A DNA stretch of 11,937 bases from an uncultured Gammaproteobacteria bacterium (GTDB lineage Bacteria; Pseudomonadota; Gammaproteobacteria; Pseudomonadales; UBA5518). Below, in pieces: positions 1 through 6,309 of this stretch. Numbering within the stretch: the stretch's first letter is position 1; each line of letters begins with the position of its first letter. The stretch is from contig CAIXOY010000073.1 in assembly GCA_903921135.1 (NCBI GenBank), forward strand, positions 1-11,937. Reading direction: 5' to 3'. The notes beneath the pieces were generated by a model. The model had not been told where the DNA came from and ran no database searches. It was given only the letters and a program-made list of their open reading frames with translations. The position numbers and the translations under genes were made by a program.

Positions 1-254
1 CGCACGTCTTCCTGAAGCGCGCTGTCCGGATCACGGGCTGCAGGCGTGGCCGTGCCCATCACATGCTGGTAATGCGCCTTCACATCGGCGATGTGTGCGG
101 GCTCCGGTCTTCCCTGCAAGCCATGTACGGCCACATCAACCGCGAACTGATCAAGATAGGCCGCGAGCTTCGGGTTGTTGCCTGCGGCAAGATCCGCGGC
201 AAGCAGCGGGCTGTTGGCAATGTGGAGTTCGTTGTCCAGCCGGCTTGCAGACAC
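1..254 (-). CDS. Hypothetical protein, N-terminal part (runs off left edge)
   Basis: The minus strand is open from base 1 up to an in-frame TGA at 315-317. From the GTG at 254-252 it reads a sensible protein of at least 84 residues beginning (M)SASRLDNELHIANSPLL, followed by DLAAGNNPKLAAYLDQFAVDV and later HIADVKAHYQHVMG. The composition is that of a soluble, mostly helical bacterial protein: no signal peptide, no membrane segment, and unlike the Arg/Pro/Cys-rich translations of the other frames here. I do not recognise the family and propose no function. The start is uncertain. GTG 254 has no good ribosome binding site, GTG 314 is the only other in-frame candidate upstream, and both fit divergence from the ATPase gene. 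The reading also argues against extending the ATPase gene upstream to a TTG at 175, because that would overlap this gene on the opposite strand. Confidence 0.6.
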   Translation of the reverse strand, partial: MSASRLDNELHIANSPLLAADLAAGNNPKLAAYLDQFAVDVAVHGLQGRPEPAHIADVKAHYQHVMGTATPAARDPDSALQEDV

Positions 255-269
255 CCGCGATTGCGGGTG
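252..269. promoter_or_regulatory. Perfect inverted repeat over the minus-strand gene start
   Basis: CACCCGC (252-258), a GATT loop and GCGGGTG (263-269) form a perfect 7-bp inverted repeat in the short gap between two divergent genes. The GTG proposed as the start of the left-edge gene is the last three bases of one arm. It could be a small operator or a hairpin in the minus-strand mRNA that limits access to the start. A 7-bp repeat in GC-rich DNA can also arise by chance. I see no convincing -35/-10 boxes for either divergent gene here. Confidence 0.25.
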
Positions 270-300
270 CGCAGCCCCCGGTGAGAGAGTGCAGTGCGAT

Positions 301-2454
301 ATGCTCGCCCGCACTCATCCAGAGCCTTTTCCTGTGAATGGCGAAAAACACCTGACGCCTTCCCCTGTTGGCACACCACCCCTGCACTGGCTGGTCGAGG
401 CCGCACTCACCCGCTACCCCGGGAAGGTGTGGCCGCCCACGTTGCATGTTGCGGGGCTGATGGCAGAGGCATGGCCGCAAGTCCACGCGGCGCTCGAGTT
501 GAGTTCCCGTGAACTGGCTGAGGCCGTTGCACAGTTCTCCGGGCTCGAGGCGGGTGATTTGCGTGATTTCCGGCCCGAAGACGGCACGTACGCTCCGGAA
601 TCGCTCTGCCGTCAGTTGGGTGTTCTGCCGCTCTGGACCGAGGGGACGCTCAGCTGTCTTGCGGTTTCCGACCCGCGTCTCGGTGCAGAGGATCTGGCTC
701 AACTGCGCTTCGCGTGCCGGAAGGAACTCCGTTTCGTTGTGCTGTCTCCGGAGGATATCGACACCGGCCTCACGCGTTTGTTCGCGCGCAGTGCATCGGG
801 GCGCGAGGGCAACGCCGTCATCGACCTGCTCGCGTCGGATGGCAGCACGGATGCCGTGAAGATCGTGCGGCTTGCGAAGGCTATCTTCCAGTCGGCGCTG
901 GACCGCGGCGCCTCCGACATCCACATTCACCCTTTCGTGGGCGGTGGCGTCATCCGGTTTCGCATCGATGGCAGCATGCGCCGGATTGCGACCATTCCTG
1001 CCGATACGCTGGCCGCCCTCGCGCGCTACCTGAAGGCGAATGCAGGGCTCGACCCGAATCCGCTCAAGCCGCAGGACGGGCGTTTGCGTCTGGCCTACGG
1101 GCACCGTGCAACGGATGTGCGCCTGTCGATACTCCCGGTCGCGGACGGCGACCGCATCGTCTGCCGGCTGCTGGAGCAGGGGCGCAATTTCTCGCTGAAG
1201 CACAGCGGTTTTTCACTGGAAGACAATCACGCGTTGCGCCGCCTGGTCGCCGAAGGCGCAGGCATGGTGCTGCTCACGGGGCCCACCGGCAGTGGCAAGA
1301 CCTCCACGCTGTATGCGCTGCTGTCCGAACTCAATCGCGCCGACGTCAACATCATCACCATCGAGAACCCCGTGGAGTACGTGCTTCCCGGGATTTCCCA
1401 GGTACAGGTCGACGAACAGCAGGGGAGATCCTTCGCGGATGCACTGCGCTCCATCCTGCGCCAGGACCCCGACATCGTGCTGGTGGGCGAGATCCGCGAC
1501 GCCGAGACCGCGCGTGTGGCCTCGCAGGCGGCGCTCACGGGCCATCTCGTGCTGTCCACACTGCACACCAACGATGCAATGAGCACCGTGCCGCGGTTGC
1601 TCGATCTCGGGCTCGACCCGAGCGTGCTCGCGGATGCGCTGCTCGGCGTGGTCTCGCAGCGCCTTGTGCGCAAGGCCTGCCCTGCCTGCAGCGATGCGCC
1701 ACAGGATCCTCTGCAGCCCGCCGAAAGCGAGTTCCTGCGCATTTCGGGTGAGCGGCCTGGCGTGCGTGTCAGGGGCTGCGCGGACTGCGGCTTTACGGGC
1801 TACAAGGGACGGGTGCCGATCGTCGAGATCCTGAGTGTTTCCGAAGGGCTTCGTGCAGCGCTGATGAATGGCGTCCGCGATCTGCGCACCCTGCGCGAGG
1901 CGAGCCGCGGGCACCACAGCGACATGGCAGACAGCGCAGCGCGCTGGATCGTCTCGGGCCGAACCACGCCTGCCGAGATCCAGCGCGTCATGGGCATGCG
2001 GTTCTGGAACGCACTTGCTGCGCTGCATGGCACAGCCGCCGGAGGCAGTTCTGATCTCGCTCTGTCCGAGGCTGCAGGCACGGGCAGTTTCCGCCTGCTG
2101 ATGGTGTCAGGGGACGAGGCGCTCGCGCAGGCGCTCGCCGAGGTGCTGCCCTACGCCATCACGCGTGTCGACTCGGTAGCGGCGGCGGGCGAGGCGCTCG
2201 CACAGGGCGAGGATCTGCTTGGCCTGCTGCTCGATGACGATGCGATGCACGGTGATGTCCGCGAATGGCTCGTGGAACTCCGCAGCCAGCTCGCGTGGTC
2301 CGGGCTGCCGGCGCTGTTTCTCACGCATTCCGGGCAGGGCGACATCGACGGGACGCTCGACCGGTTTTCGGCCCCGCACGTGGACCGCGCTGCGCCTGCC
2401 GGAGATATCGCTGAGGTGGTGATGCGCGTGTTGCGTGCTGCGGAAGACAACTGA
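301..2454 (+). CDS. PilB/GspE-family assembly ATPase with C-terminal pseudo-receiver domain
   Basis: Cytoplasmic motor ATPase of the type IV pilus/type II secretion family, which drives (pseudo)pilin polymerisation; 717 residues from ATG 301. A divergent T2SSE-type N-terminal domain lies at about 70-162. The ATPase core has ASDIHIHP (204-211), Walker A GPTGSGKT (327-334), the Asp-box Glu in TIENPVEY (355), Walker B DPDIVLVGEIRD (389-400) and the His box TGHLVLSTLHTND (about 413-425). Two CxxC pairs (C460/C463, C493/C496) form the zinc site usual in GspE/PilB. After the normal family end (about 580), residues 597-713 look like a receiver domain lacking the acidic pair and the KP lysine. Family members usually have about 500-600 residues. 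ATG 301 was chosen because earlier starts overlap the divergent left gene; GTG 334 is an alternative. The stop lies 11 bases before the prepilin gene, so the two are probably cotranscribed. An assembly role is more likely than PilT-type retraction, given the N-domain and zinc site. Confidence 0.93.
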   Translation: MLARTHPEPFPVNGEKHLTPSPVGTPPLHWLVEAALTRYPGKVWPPTLHVAGLMAEAWPQVHAALELSSRELAEAVAQFSGLEAGDLRDFRPEDGTYAPESLCRQLGVLPLWTEGTLSCLAVSDPRLGAEDLAQLRFACRKELRFVVLSPEDIDTGLTRLFARSASGREGNAVIDLLASDGSTDAVKIVRLAKAIFQSALDRGASDIHIHPFVGGGVIRFRIDGSMRRIATIPADTLAALARYLKANAGLDPNPLKPQDGRLRLAYGHRATDVRLSILPVADGDRIVCRLLEQGRNFSLKHSGFSLEDNHALRRLVAEGAGMVLLTGPTGSGKTSTLYALLSELNRADVNIITIENPVEYVLPGISQVQVDEQQGRSFADALRSILRQDPDIVLVGEIRDAETARVASQAALTGHLVLSTLHTNDAMSTVPRLLDLGLDPSVLADALLGVVSQRLVRKACPACSDAPQDPLQPAESEFLRISGERPGVRVRGCADCGFTGYKGRVPIVEILSVSEGLRAALMNGVRDLRTLREASRGHHSDMADSAARWIVSGRTTPAEIQRVMGMRFWNALAALHGTAAGGSSDLALSEAAGTGSFRLLMVSGDEALAQALAEVLPYAITRVDSVAAAGEALAQGEDLLGLLLDDDAMHGDVREWLVELRSQLAWSGLPALFLTHSGQGDIDGTLDRFSAPHVDRAAPAGDIAEVVMRVLRAAEDN

Positions 2455-2459
2455 GGAGG
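2453..2459 (+). promoter_or_regulatory. Ribosome binding site of the prepilin gene
   Basis: GAGGAGG overlaps the TGA stop of the ATPase gene (2452-2454). It lies 6 bases before GTG 2466 and 12 before ATG 2472, so GTG 2466 is the better-spaced start. The overlap suggests translational coupling of pilin to ATPase. Confidence 0.7.
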
Positions 2460-2465
2460 ACCCCT

Positions 2466-3704
2466 GTGTACATGAACCGGACGCGTGGATTCAGCCTGCT
2501 GGAAATCGCGATCACTCTCGCTGTGCTCGGCATACTCACGGCGGTGGCCGCTGCAGGGTTCCGGGAGTACCTGGTCCGCGCCGCGGTGGCAGAGGGCTTT
2601 GCCTTTGCAGACGCCGCACGTACGAGCGTGATCGAATCGCTTTCCTTGGGCGCAACGCCTTCGGCCGTATCGATGAGCTCCGGCGGTGTCGCTGGGCACC
2701 GCACTTCGGTCGACTGGCACGTTGCAGGCCGGGACGGTCTGGAGGGTTATCTGCTCGCGAGCGCGGAGTTGCCCATGACAGGCCTGAAGAAAACATTCGC
2801 GCTCGAACTGCGCCAGGGCGGCAGTTGGTATTGCGTTGATGCGGCGCCCTACGCCCCCGCAGGTGAAGCGCTGGCGCCGCGCTTTCTGCCTGCCGTCTGC
2901 AGGGGCGGGGGCACTCTGCCGAGTGCGCCACCTCGCGCGGCAGGGTGTGGCCCCGACGAGGATCCGCTCTCGATCAGCGGTCCGGGTGGTGCGTCCGTGG
3001 CTGCCTGCGCACCCAAATGTCCCGCGGGGCATTCGCGTGCGCCGGGCGGTGGTGCTGTTTGTCAGCCAGACCCTGTGCCTGTGGCTGGAGCAACCGCTGC
3101 GGTGGCCCCTTCGGCATCACCGTCGGCGTCGGCTGTGTCTGCGGCTCCGGCCCCGGCGGCGCCTGCGAGTCCTGCTGCACCGGCCTGTCCTGCGGGGCAG
3201 TTCCCGGAGATGGACCACCAGACCGGTCTGCCCACGGGCAACTGCCGGGACTGGAACTACGGCGGCAGCGGCTGGCAAGCGCCCGCCCTTGACTCACCCT
3301 GCGATCTGGGCGGCGCCATTCCCGCTCCGAAGGACGCCGTCTACCAGGCCATGACCTGTGATCCTGTCTCCGATCCCGGTATTTGCGCTGCATTGCCACC
3401 GGATCCAGCCACGGACCCGGCATGGGCCAAGGCCTGCAATCCGGGGGAATTGCCATTCGCCCGGGTCACCAATGGCGGAACCGGCAACCAGGAGCTCGCT
3501 CGGGGCTGCATGTCGCGGTCCGACTGCGCGAGCTACAAGAACGATCTGTCCGATGAGTCTTGCCAGAAGCACTCGATGACGCGCACCGCCACTGAAGACT
3601 ACACGTGCACCTACTGCTGCGTGGGCGATGGCTGCAACGGTGGTGATCCGGCGGGCGGGGGCTGCCCGGTCAAGCCGGGCACGCTCATCCTGTACGAAGA
3701 CTAG
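2466..3704 (+). CDS. Modular type IV prepilin with cysteine-rich, Ly6/uPAR-like C-terminal region
   Basis: Type IV pilin-like protein, 412 residues from GTG 2466. A short basic leader MYMNRTRG is followed by the prepilin peptidase site G8/F9 and the hydrophobic helix FSLLEIAITLAVLGILTAV, with the conserved Glu at mature position 5. The pilin globular part extends to about residue 145 and includes a C123/C145 pair. Beyond it are a first cysteine segment (161-199, with CPAGH), an Ala/Pro/Ser linker (about 202-240), and a second cysteine-rich segment (241-400) with 14 cysteines. That segment ends RGC348, C354, C366, C381, C384-C385 and C390-N391; CCVGDGCN matches the CCx4CN signature closing Ly6/uPAR and three-finger toxin domains. 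Ordinary major pilins have about 130-180 residues, so this is more likely a minor or tip pilin displaying an adhesive, disulfide-bonded domain. Such a fold would need periplasmic disulfide formation. The prepilin call is firm; the three-finger resemblance is inference from cysteine spacing. Confidence 0.9.
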   Translation: MYMNRTRGFSLLEIAITLAVLGILTAVAAAGFREYLVRAAVAEGFAFADAARTSVIESLSLGATPSAVSMSSGGVAGHRTSVDWHVAGRDGLEGYLLASAELPMTGLKKTFALELRQGGSWYCVDAAPYAPAGEALAPRFLPAVCRGGGTLPSAPPRAAGCGPDEDPLSISGPGGASVAACAPKCPAGHSRAPGGGAVCQPDPVPVAGATAAVAPSASPSASAVSAAPAPAAPASPAAPACPAGQFPEMDHQTGLPTGNCRDWNYGGSGWQAPALDSPCDLGGAIPAPKDAVYQAMTCDPVSDPGICAALPPDPATDPAWAKACNPGELPFARVTNGGTGNQELARGCMSRSDCASYKNDLSDESCQKHSMTRTATEDYTCTYCCVGDGCNGGDPAGGGCPVKPGTLILYED

Positions 3705-3735
3705 GTAGTGTGCTCGCGTCAGCGAGGTAGGCGCC

Positions 3736-4395
3736 ATGACAGATGAGAAACGAGGAGATTCGCTCGGCCGTGCAATCGGCGATATCCGCCGTGACGCGAC
3801 GCACGCCCCGCGTCCGAACTCGGCTTCCGCAGAAGGCGCAGGCGGCTCACGCCCCGGGCTCGAACATATCCTCGCGGGTGAATTCGGAGGGGAGGTCCGG
3901 GCCGCAGCGCGTCCGGGCGTGAGTGAACGGCCCGTTCACGCGCGGGCGCTGGCGGAACTCGCTGTGGAGAGTCGTACTCCCACAGCATCACAACCTCACG
4001 TGCACACCAGGTCTCTGTCACGGCCTGTCGCGATGGTGGTGCTGGTGCTGCTGTGCGCGATTCTGTTCGTTCAACGCCAGCGCGCGGAGCCTGCTCCCGA
4101 GGCGGCGACGTTCCAGGCGCAGGTCGAGACTCTGGGCCGCGCAGTCGACGACTACAAAAAAGCCCGCGGCCAGTTACCTGTTTCCCTTGCGCAACTTCCG
4201 CAGTTTCCCGCCAATGGCCTCGAAGCGTCTTTCAGGAATTATCGGCTGCGGTTACTGGCAGATCAGCCCGAGTTCTTTTTCGAGCGGGAAGCGGCGGGTG
4301 GTTTCGTGCTGGTGGGCCGTTATCGCGGGGAAGTCTGGATGTACACCGAGGGATCGCGACGCCCGCTGCGGCGCTTGGGGCAGCGCGGGGCCTGA
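3736..4395 (+). CDS. Single-pass inner-membrane protein, probable pilus-assembly accessory
   Basis: 219 residues from ATG 3736, with GAGG at 3724-3727 as ribosome binding site. The N-terminal 95 residues are polar and probably disordered cytoplasmic sequence rich in Arg, Ala and Pro. One membrane segment (about 97-113, VAMVVLVLLCAILFV) follows basic residues (R92, R96), so the C-terminus should be periplasmic. That part begins with a helix (about 123-144) running into DYKKARGQLPVSLAQLP, then a short beta-rich stretch to RYRGEVWMYTEG. The helix plus (D/N)YK..G.(L/Y)P..L arrangement is reminiscent of the early globular part of GspG-like pseudopilins. There is no prepilin leader or cleavage site, so it is not itself a processed pilin. 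It starts 31 bases after the prepilin gene and ends just before a terminator, which marks it as the last gene of the pilus cluster. I cannot name the family; a role as assembly or anchoring partner of the pilin is inferred from position. Confidence 0.8.
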   Translation: MTDEKRGDSLGRAIGDIRRDATHAPRPNSASAEGAGGSRPGLEHILAGEFGGEVRAAARPGVSERPVHARALAELAVESRTPTASQPHVHTRSLSRPVAMVVLVLLCAILFVQRQRAEPAPEAATFQAQVETLGRAVDDYKKARGQLPVSLAQLPQFPANGLEASFRNYRLRLLADQPEFFFEREAAGGFVLVGRYRGEVWMYTEGSRRPLRRLGQRGA

Positions 4396-4403
4396 AGGCG
4401 GTT

Positions 4404-4433
4404 GGCCGGGCACCCGTCAACGGGCGCCCGGCC
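4404..4433. terminator. Strong GC hairpin between convergent genes
   Basis: A 13-base arm at 4404-4416 (GGCCGGGCACCCG) pairs with 4421-4433 (CGGGCGCCCGGCC) across a TCAA loop, with one A/C mismatch. It lies 8 bases after the stop of the plus-strand membrane-protein gene and 6 bases before the end of the convergent minus-strand gene, so it can serve both. Neither side has a clear T-tract; a TTTT stretch lies about 14 bases downstream on the plus strand. Intrinsic termination is likely but not certain. Confidence 0.75.
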
Positions 4434-4439
4434 AGAGCA

Positions 4440-4919
4440 TCAGCGGTTTTCCCGCCAGCACTGCTCGTAGCCCCGCGCGAAATAGGGCTCGAAGCGGCTG
4501 TCGTATTCGTCTGAATAACGGCCGTAATAGGAACTCATGCCCGCACGGCCGTCTTCCCGGCCGCGGCGGCACCCGTCGTCGAAGTACCCACGCTCGTTTG
4601 AGCCGGCACGCGGAATGCTGTCTTCATCGTCGTGCCGGTCGTTGCGCGAGTGGTGGTGAGAGGATTCCCTGCGCGCATCGGCGGCGGCATTGGTGTAGCC
4701 CACGCCGTAGCCTTTTTCGTAACAGGCGTAGCGATTCTTGTGTTTGCCGTCGCTTTCACGGTGCCGCGAGGGATCCTGTGATTTGCCGCGTGCGCCATCT
4801 TCCCGGCCCGCTTCCACGCCGGCCTCATAGGCCTCCGCGTGGTCGGCGCAATCTTTCGCCTGTACGTGTGTTGCGCCGCACAGGGCGAAAAGCAGCGCTG
4901 GTGCCCATAGGACTTTCAT
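4440..4919 (-). CDS. Secreted, internally duplicated Gly/charge-rich protein of unknown function
   Basis: 159 residues from the ATG at 4919, with GGAG 9 bases upstream. The first 21 residues (MKVLWAPALLFALCGATHVQA) form a Sec signal peptide with a likely cut after A21, leaving a periplasmic or secreted protein of about 138 residues. The mature part holds two similar units: residues 31-76 (Y..G...GREDGARG ... CYEKGYGVGY) and 112-155 (YFDDG...GREDGRAG ... YFARGYEQCW). The linker between them is rich in His, Arg and Asp (HHHSRNDRHDDED at 88-100). Four mature cysteines (24, 66, 117, 154) fall roughly two per unit and could form disulfides. The Y..GY/G..DG pattern is of a kind found in several small uncharacterised proteobacterial envelope proteins. 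I do not recognise a named family. The gene is convergent with the pilus cluster and is probably transcribed alone. A metal-binding role for the His/Asp linker is only a guess. Confidence 0.8.
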   Translation of the reverse strand: MKVLWAPALLFALCGATHVQAKDCADHAEAYEAGVEAGREDGARGKSQDPSRHRESDGKHKNRYACYEKGYGVGYTNAAADARRESSHHHSRNDRHDDEDSIPRAGSNERGYFDDGCRRGREDGRAGMSSYYGRYSDEYDSRFEPYFARGYEQCWRENR

Positions 4920-5186
4920 GTCTCGAATCTCCGATCAGGGTTATTGGGTACGTCAAAGAACGCCGATTGCGGTGACGCCGGCCGCAGTCTACGAATTGCC
5001 ACAGCGGCTGGAAATGCGTGTTTTACAGCGTTTTTTAAATAATCCTTCGCATAGAGCATGCTCCGGATTGCATAGGTTTACGCAGGGATCAGCCTGCTAG
5101 TTTCGGGGGTCATTTCCGCGGATTGCGTCTCCTCGGTCCCTGTCCGGAGTGAGCTTGACGCAATGGATTCCCGATGGAGGGGCTTC
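4920..5186. other. Divergent intergenic region with an AT-rich patch
   Basis: These 267 bases between a minus-strand and a plus-strand gene hold no credible coding sequence. The densest A+T run is about 5015-5049 (including TTTTTTAAATAAT), unlike the GC-rich surroundings, and probably marks the promoter region for one or both genes. I could not place a pair of well-spaced -35/-10 boxes on either strand. TTTACA (5022-5027) and, on the minus strand, TTGACG (4956-4951) are isolated -35-like hexamers without good partners. A 10-bp palindrome GAGCATGCTC lies at 5054-5063. Confidence 0.4.
5176..5182 (+). promoter_or_regulatory. Ribosome binding site deciding the PLP-enzyme start
   Basis: GGAGGGG at 5176-5182 sits 4 bases before ATG 5187. 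The in-frame ATG at 5163 has only a GGAG about 13 bases upstream. This supports a start at 5187 and a protein 8 residues shorter than the longest reading. Confidence 0.65.
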
Positions 5187-6308
5187 ATGCATAAGGTTGC
5201 TGAATCCGAGTCGCAGGATGATGACGCACTCGAATGCGGCACTGTTTTTTCGGTTCGTGATGGTCAGCCGCTTCCCGGATACCTGCCGCCTGAAGATCCA
5301 GACAACCTTGCACCGGGTGTGTTCTATGCACGTGCCGGACATCCCGCGGTCTGGGCACTGGAGTCGAGGCTTGCGGCGCTGGAGGGCGCAGAAGCCGCAG
5401 TCTGTGCAGCGTCCGGCATGTCGATCATCTCGCAGGCGATGTTCTCGCTACTGTCGGCCGGAGACACCTTGCTGTATTCCCGGTGCACTTACCCGAACAC
5501 TATCGACTTCTTCGAGCAGCATCTCGCGAGGCTCGGCATCTGCGTCGTTGCGACAGACAGCAGTGATATCGAACGCCTTGCAGCGGATATCGAGCGCTGT
5601 CGCCCGAAGGTGTTTTTCTTCGAACCGCTGGGAAACCCCTCGCTCGCGTTCACGCATCCCGTTGCTGTCGCGCGGCTTTGCAAGGCGCATTGCGTCATCT
5701 CGATCGCAGACAACTCGCTGCTCTCTCCGGCGTTTCTGCGGCCGCTCGATGCCGGTATCGACATCGTGCTCCACAGCCTGACGAAAATCATCGGTGGTTT
5801 CGGCAATGCGATGGGCGGGGTGGCGGCGGGGCGTGCGGAACTGATCAATCCGATCGCGCGTGTGCGCTGGTCGATGGGCGGTGTGCTCGCGCCGCAAGTG
5901 GCCCTCAAGGTGCTGGAGGGGGTGAAGACCCTTCCGTTGCGCGCTGTGCGATCAAGTGACTCGGCGCTACGCGTCGCGCAGGCGCTCAGTGCCGACGGCA
6001 GGGTTGCCCGCGTGGTCTATCCGTTTCTTCCTGACTATCCCTGGCACGAGCCGTTCCGTGTTGCGTCTGAGGGGGGCGGGAGCATCGTGACCTTTCTCCA
6101 TGCGCGCGGCACCGCTGGCGTTCGGGATATGGCCCTGCGCGCTGATGCCATCCGCTTCGGTCCGAGTTTCGGCAAGTCCGTCACCACCTGCAGCGGCGGC
6201 GCGGCGATGGAGCGTTATTACGGCCAGCCGCCGGGCTTCGTGAGGCTTTCGGTGGGGCTCGAAGACGCCGACGAGATCCTCGCCCAACTTGGACGCATGC
6301 TGGAATAA
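5187..6308 (+). CDS. Cys/Met-metabolism PLP-dependent enzyme (transsulfuration family)
   Basis: A 373-residue fold-type I PLP enzyme of the family holding cystathionine gamma-synthase, cystathionine beta/gamma-lyase, methionine gamma-lyase and O-acylhomoserine sulfhydrylase. Visible landmarks are YAR (47-49), corresponding to the Y.R phosphate/active-site motif; ASGMSII (about 75-81) at the phosphate-binding helix; IADNSLLSP (about 173-181), whose Asp (175) pairs with the PLP pyridine; SLTKIIGG with the PLP lysine at K200; and a C-terminal FVRLSVGLED whose Arg (353) binds the substrate carboxylate. The length is slightly short of the usual 380-400. Motifs depart from consensus: SLTKIIGG for SxTKYxGGH, and FGKSVTTC for the usual SLGGxESL-type segment. 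This makes the exact reaction unassignable, and a specialised lyase or gamma-replacement enzyme is possible. It stands alone, with a gap upstream and a convergent operon downstream. No methionine-regulatory site is visible. Confidence 0.9.
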   Translation: MHKVAESESQDDDALECGTVFSVRDGQPLPGYLPPEDPDNLAPGVFYARAGHPAVWALESRLAALEGAEAAVCAASGMSIISQAMFSLLSAGDTLLYSRCTYPNTIDFFEQHLARLGICVVATDSSDIERLAADIERCRPKVFFFEPLGNPSLAFTHPVAVARLCKAHCVISIADNSLLSPAFLRPLDAGIDIVLHSLTKIIGGFGNAMGGVAAGRAELINPIARVRWSMGGVLAPQVALKVLEGVKTLPLRAVRSSDSALRVAQALSADGRVARVVYPFLPDYPWHEPFRVASEGGGSIVTFLHARGTAGVRDMALRADAIRFGPSFGKSVTTCSGGAAMERYYGQPPGFVRLSVGLEDADEILAQLGRMLE

Positions 6309-6309
6309 A

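Noticed and set aside
175..300. N-terminal extension of the ATPase gene to a TTG start at 175
   Set aside because: The extension reads Arg/Ser/Cys-rich sequence without family character and overlaps a more protein-like minus-strand reading (1-254). ATG 301 or GTG 334 is a better start.
151..1203. 350-codon minus-strand open reading frame opposite the ATPase gene
   Set aside because: It lies antisense to well-supported ATPase coding sequence, has no recognisable domain and shows the Arg/Gln-rich composition of shadow frames in GC-rich DNA.
714..1751. 345-codon plus-strand frame inside the ATPase gene
   Set aside because: Out-of-frame shadow spanning the Walker motifs; its translation is Arg/Ala/Gly-rich with no domain.
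3923..4975. 350-codon plus-strand frame spanning the membrane-protein gene and the opposite secreted-protein gene
   Set aside because: It crosses a strong hairpin terminator and two better genes, and its translation is Arg/Ser-rich without motifs.
5054..5063. Palindrome GAGCATGCTC as a possible operator
   Set aside because: A 10-bp palindrome with no spacing from promoter boxes and no second copy is easily explained by chance.
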